Below are positions 60,851 to 64,000 of a stretch of 64,000 nt of DNA, piece by piece; position 1 is the first letter of the stretch, and each line of letters opens with the position of its first letter. The notes beneath the pieces are model-generated. The model was not told the DNA's origin and did no database searches. It worked only from the letters and a program-made list of their open reading frames with translations. The stretch comes from Thuidium tamariscinum (taxonomy: Eukaryota > Streptophyta > Bryopsida > Hypnales > Thuidiaceae). The stretch lies in assembly GCA_947034885.2 (NCBI GenBank), contig OX344753.2, positions 496,001 to 560,000 of the forward strand, given 5' to 3'. A program made the translations under genes and the position numbers.

Positions 60851-63462
60851 AAGTCTATTTTTCATAAATGTTTTGCAAATTTTAGTTATATTATTGAAAA
60901 AAATATATAAAAAAAGAATTAGGAGAATTTTAGTAGCAGTTTCTACTAAATAAATGAAGAAACATCTTAGAAGTTAAATTTTTTTTAAATCTAGTGATTT
61001 TCATCATTCTAAGTCTTAGAAGTGAATTTGAGAGAGTAGTTAGCAATTTTGAGAGATAAGAAGAAACAAGTGTGGAGCTTATATTTAGAATCTAGAATAA
61101 TCCTAGACATTACCCAATTTATTTTGAATTTTTCCGGGATTCCACATTGACTCCATGGGAAGTCAAAAATTCTTAAAAATTACATATGTTGTTGTAAAAT
61201 CTCATTAAAAAATAGATTAGGTTATGTGTGCTAAATAAGTGCTCAGCCCGGGGTACTCAGTCAAGTTTGAAGACCTTCCAACATTCCCAACTACCAAAAC
61301 TATGGACGACATCGAATTTCACGAGAATTTACAACTTGGTGATGGATTGATTAGCAAATGGTATCCGATTGGGGCAAATGAGGAGACTTTCCTAACAACC
61401 TTAGCATGATAGATTCACTAAAACGCGCAAACTTCAAAAGTTAGATTTTCAACTTTTAATTGAAATTATTGTAATTCCAATTTGCACTTATAAATGGCCT
61501 AAGAGTAAGGGGTCAGGGGTCCTTTAGGCTAATTGGAGTTTTCTAAAGACAATGGCAAAGATGGTTTTTATTTTGAGTTGTTCCCTAAAAGATAGAGAAG
61601 ATTAGCTCTAAGTTTGACTTTTCTAACCTTAATTGCGGTTAATTAGAAGTGATTTTGGAAATATCTTTTGGAAAAACAAAGATTGAATTTGGTCAAGATT
61701 TTTTGCTTGTGTAAAACCCAACTTTAGATTAAAGAAAGACAATTTTCAAAATAATTTTTGGTTAATTTGCAAAATATCTAGGTAGATTAGGGTTAATTTC
61801 AAAATATCTCGGGTTAAGATCTTGGATTTGATTTGGCCAAGATTTATTAGCTAAATGGAGAGAATTCTAGAATTTTTCACCATTAAACAAGTATTATTTT
61901 AAAATTACGTTTTGGATAGATTAAGAAAAAAATAACAAAGTGTTTTCACTAGCAACCTATCAAAGAGGGCCTGAAAACGAGTATATAAGGTCCCCCTTCA
62001 AGGTTGCCAGTACCCTTATTTCTTGCATACCAATACTTTATTCTCTTCTTCTTTATTGCTGCTTCCTACATGGTCAAAGCATTGCTTGAACGAAAGATCT
62101 TGGCTAAATTTAATCATTTTATTTTCTTGTTATTGAACTTTAAAGGCTTAGGGTCCTTTCAATTGATTCTTATCTACTTTGTTTTATATTAGAGGCTGGA
62201 CCTCAAATTCTTATTTGACTACTGCTTTGTGGAAACTTTAAGGTTTTAGTACCAAAATTCTATTATGTGTACTTCCTTTGCTTGTAAGATCTTGAAATAC
62301 TAAGACATTTTGGGAACTTAAAGTGAAATTTCGGTTAAATATTGTCATGTGTACCTTCTTTTGCAATTAAAATTCAATTCTAAAATACTACTTGATGTTC
62401 CTAAGTGAACACAATAAAGCTTTGACTTTATTTAAAATCACAATGCCTCTTGGAAATTGAACCTCAATTGCATGACTAGAAGGACCTTGTTTCCAATCTC
62501 TACTTCCTTTGAAGATTAATCACTTAGCCATTCTTGTACCAACCTTAATAATCTAAAGGTTATGGTCATCATTATAGGAAATGTAATCCATAAATCATAA
62601 CCAATTGGTTTATTATTTTATTCCTTTGTTTATCCAAAATTTCCAAATATTCCAAACACCTTAATAATATGAAAGGTCAATAAACAAAAATCAAATATAC
62701 CATCCCCAGTTATTAGTCTAATTGAGCAAGAGCTCGAACTAACTAGATGGAGAGCCTGAACTGGCTAAGTGGAGAGCTCTGAACTGATTAACCCTTGAAG
62801 GATGGACCAGTGGCCGCAGAAACCATGCATTTTGATACCGTGTGACATCACCTACTTTGAAAAAGCCAAATATATGCATTGGAAGTCAAAGAACTGTACA
62901 AGATCTTCCCTTTCTACCCCCAATATTGAGGATGAAAAGTTGCATTTCTGTCCTGGAAAGAAAGATTCCTTGTCATTCAGTGGACGTCAAACGTCCGCGG
63001 CGTCGTTCAAGGGTTAAGTAGATGGAGCCCAATTAGTTGGGTGGATGGAGCTCGAACTGACTAGTTGGGTGGACAAACCCTCGACCAATGGAGTCTTGAC
63101 GCGTGGTGCGGGAGAGGGAGCTACGAGCCACAAGAGTTGTGAGCCAGAAACTGCAACTGGAGATCGAACTAGGAGCTGCAACTGAGGACTAAGTTAGCTA
63201 CGAGCTGGGGTTGCTAACCAAGCTACAAACCAAGGTAAAACAACTTACATTGAATTGAAACACAAAAATTTGATTGTTAATCAAAATCATAGGTTGGCAG
63301 TGGAAGTCACAACCTTTTTTTTTCCACTAAAAATATAATTTTTAAGAGTTCCAACAATTCTTTACCACTTTCTTACAAAACCATCCGCCATAGCCATCTT
63401 CTCTCCCAACAAAATTCAAAACACAACACATCCAAAAATGAAGGGAGAACGAAGGAATTGAA
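60851..63462. other. AT-rich intergenic DNA, no gene recognised
   Basis: No coding features. A TATATAAGG box at about 61983 followed by a pyrimidine-rich stretch could belong to a retroelement terminal repeat, but no partner copy was found. From 62.7 to 63.2 kb there are degenerate short repeats of GAGCT and GAACT words. Confidence 0.35.
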
Positions 63463-63795
63463 CCCGGGGAAGACACTTCCCGTTTTTTAATAACCTACGT
63501 GCGGCGGAATATAGGGTACATTTAAATAATCTTTGATAAATTTTATAAGAAATTTACATATAAATTAGGGGACATTAAAAGTGGCATGTCTTTTATAAGT
63601 AATGTAGGGAACCGGAAAATACGGTCCATTAGAATTTAGGTAGATATAAATTAGGGGCAAAAGAATAAGATCATAGGAAAAAAATTTAGTAGGTTCAATT
63701 AATATTTATAGTACTAGTCAGATACAGCTCAAGATACAAGTACTATAGTGTATCTACAGCTCATCTACTGCATATCTTTAAGTCATATCTTTAAC
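63463..63795 (-). mobile_element. Right-end fragment of the short-TIR element, copy D (inverted)
   Basis: The inverse of this segment matches about 59065-59417 of copy C almost base for base (shared blocks include TTAATTGAACCTACTAAA, CCTATATTCCGCCGCACGTA and AAAAAACGG). Similarity stops at about 63795, so it is a partial copy. Confidence 0.85.
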
Positions 63796-64000
63796 CCCTA
63801 AGCAACGGTAGCGCCATTTTTAGGCATTCGGATGACTTTGCAGGGATAGCAGAAGATCGGAATAGTATTTTTTTCATCCACTTTTTTTTTAATGACCTTT
63901 CATGTTTAGTTGTAAAGAGTCTCCAATTGAGTTTTCAGTCTAACTACTATTTGTTTTCATGTAGTTGAGAAGTAATTAGAGAAAACGGATGGCAGAATTT

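Noticed and set aside
61240-62720. Retroelement long terminal repeat around the TATATAAGG box
   Set aside because: No second copy, no clear TG...CA ends and no primer-binding site were found.

Overview
The window looks like nuclear DNA of a land plant, most likely a non-seed plant such as a moss; the species cannot be named from sequence alone. Evidence: an intron-rich SEC1/KEULE gene with plant-like sequence, two DYW-type PPR editing-factor genes whose PPR block lies in one exon, TTTAGGG-type motifs, and AT-rich intergenic DNA full of transposon relics.

Layout. (1) 1776-8521, minus: a complete 21-exon KEULE/SEC1-type gene (674 aa), with every splice phase closing. (2) 9.8-14 kb: AT-rich DNA with members of a short terminal-inverted-repeat element family. 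(3) 16711-20674 and 28112-33870, plus: two paralogous genes with the same five-exon structure (internal exons of 154, 80 and 176 nt in both). Each encodes a leader, a PDF motif like that of organellar single-strand-binding (OSB) proteins, and a PPR-E-DYW editing factor. The second carries nine almost identical 303-bp (101-aa) PPR triplets. A dead piggyBac transposase lies between them. (4) 35.5-37.1 kb: a gag relic, then a roughly 370-bp near-palindrome made from an inverted coding fragment.

(5) 37.5-56.0 kb is the most unusual part and may be one previously undescribed mobile element. Three minus-strand genes (a 154-aa unknown, an FCP1/HAD-like phosphatase, and a large gene with a ParB-like domain, a methylase-like segment and a coiled coil) diverge from a plus-strand 945-aa DUF7869-type transposase-like gene. 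The two sets are separated by about 8 kb of non-coding DNA with a 176-177-bp satellite. Fourteen copies of a 21-bp palindrome (TTYAGCTCGA, one base, then the inverse) occur only between 38.08 and 53.10 kb. They sit in introns, 5' leaders and gene gaps of both gene sets and tie the two ends together.

(6) 56.5-64 kb: a tRNA-like sequence and a nest of transposons. A decayed retroelement carries two copies of one inverted-repeat element, one of which is itself interrupted by an element of the 9.8-kb family.

All gene models come from reading splice sites and protein similarity by eye. No alignment or database search was run.
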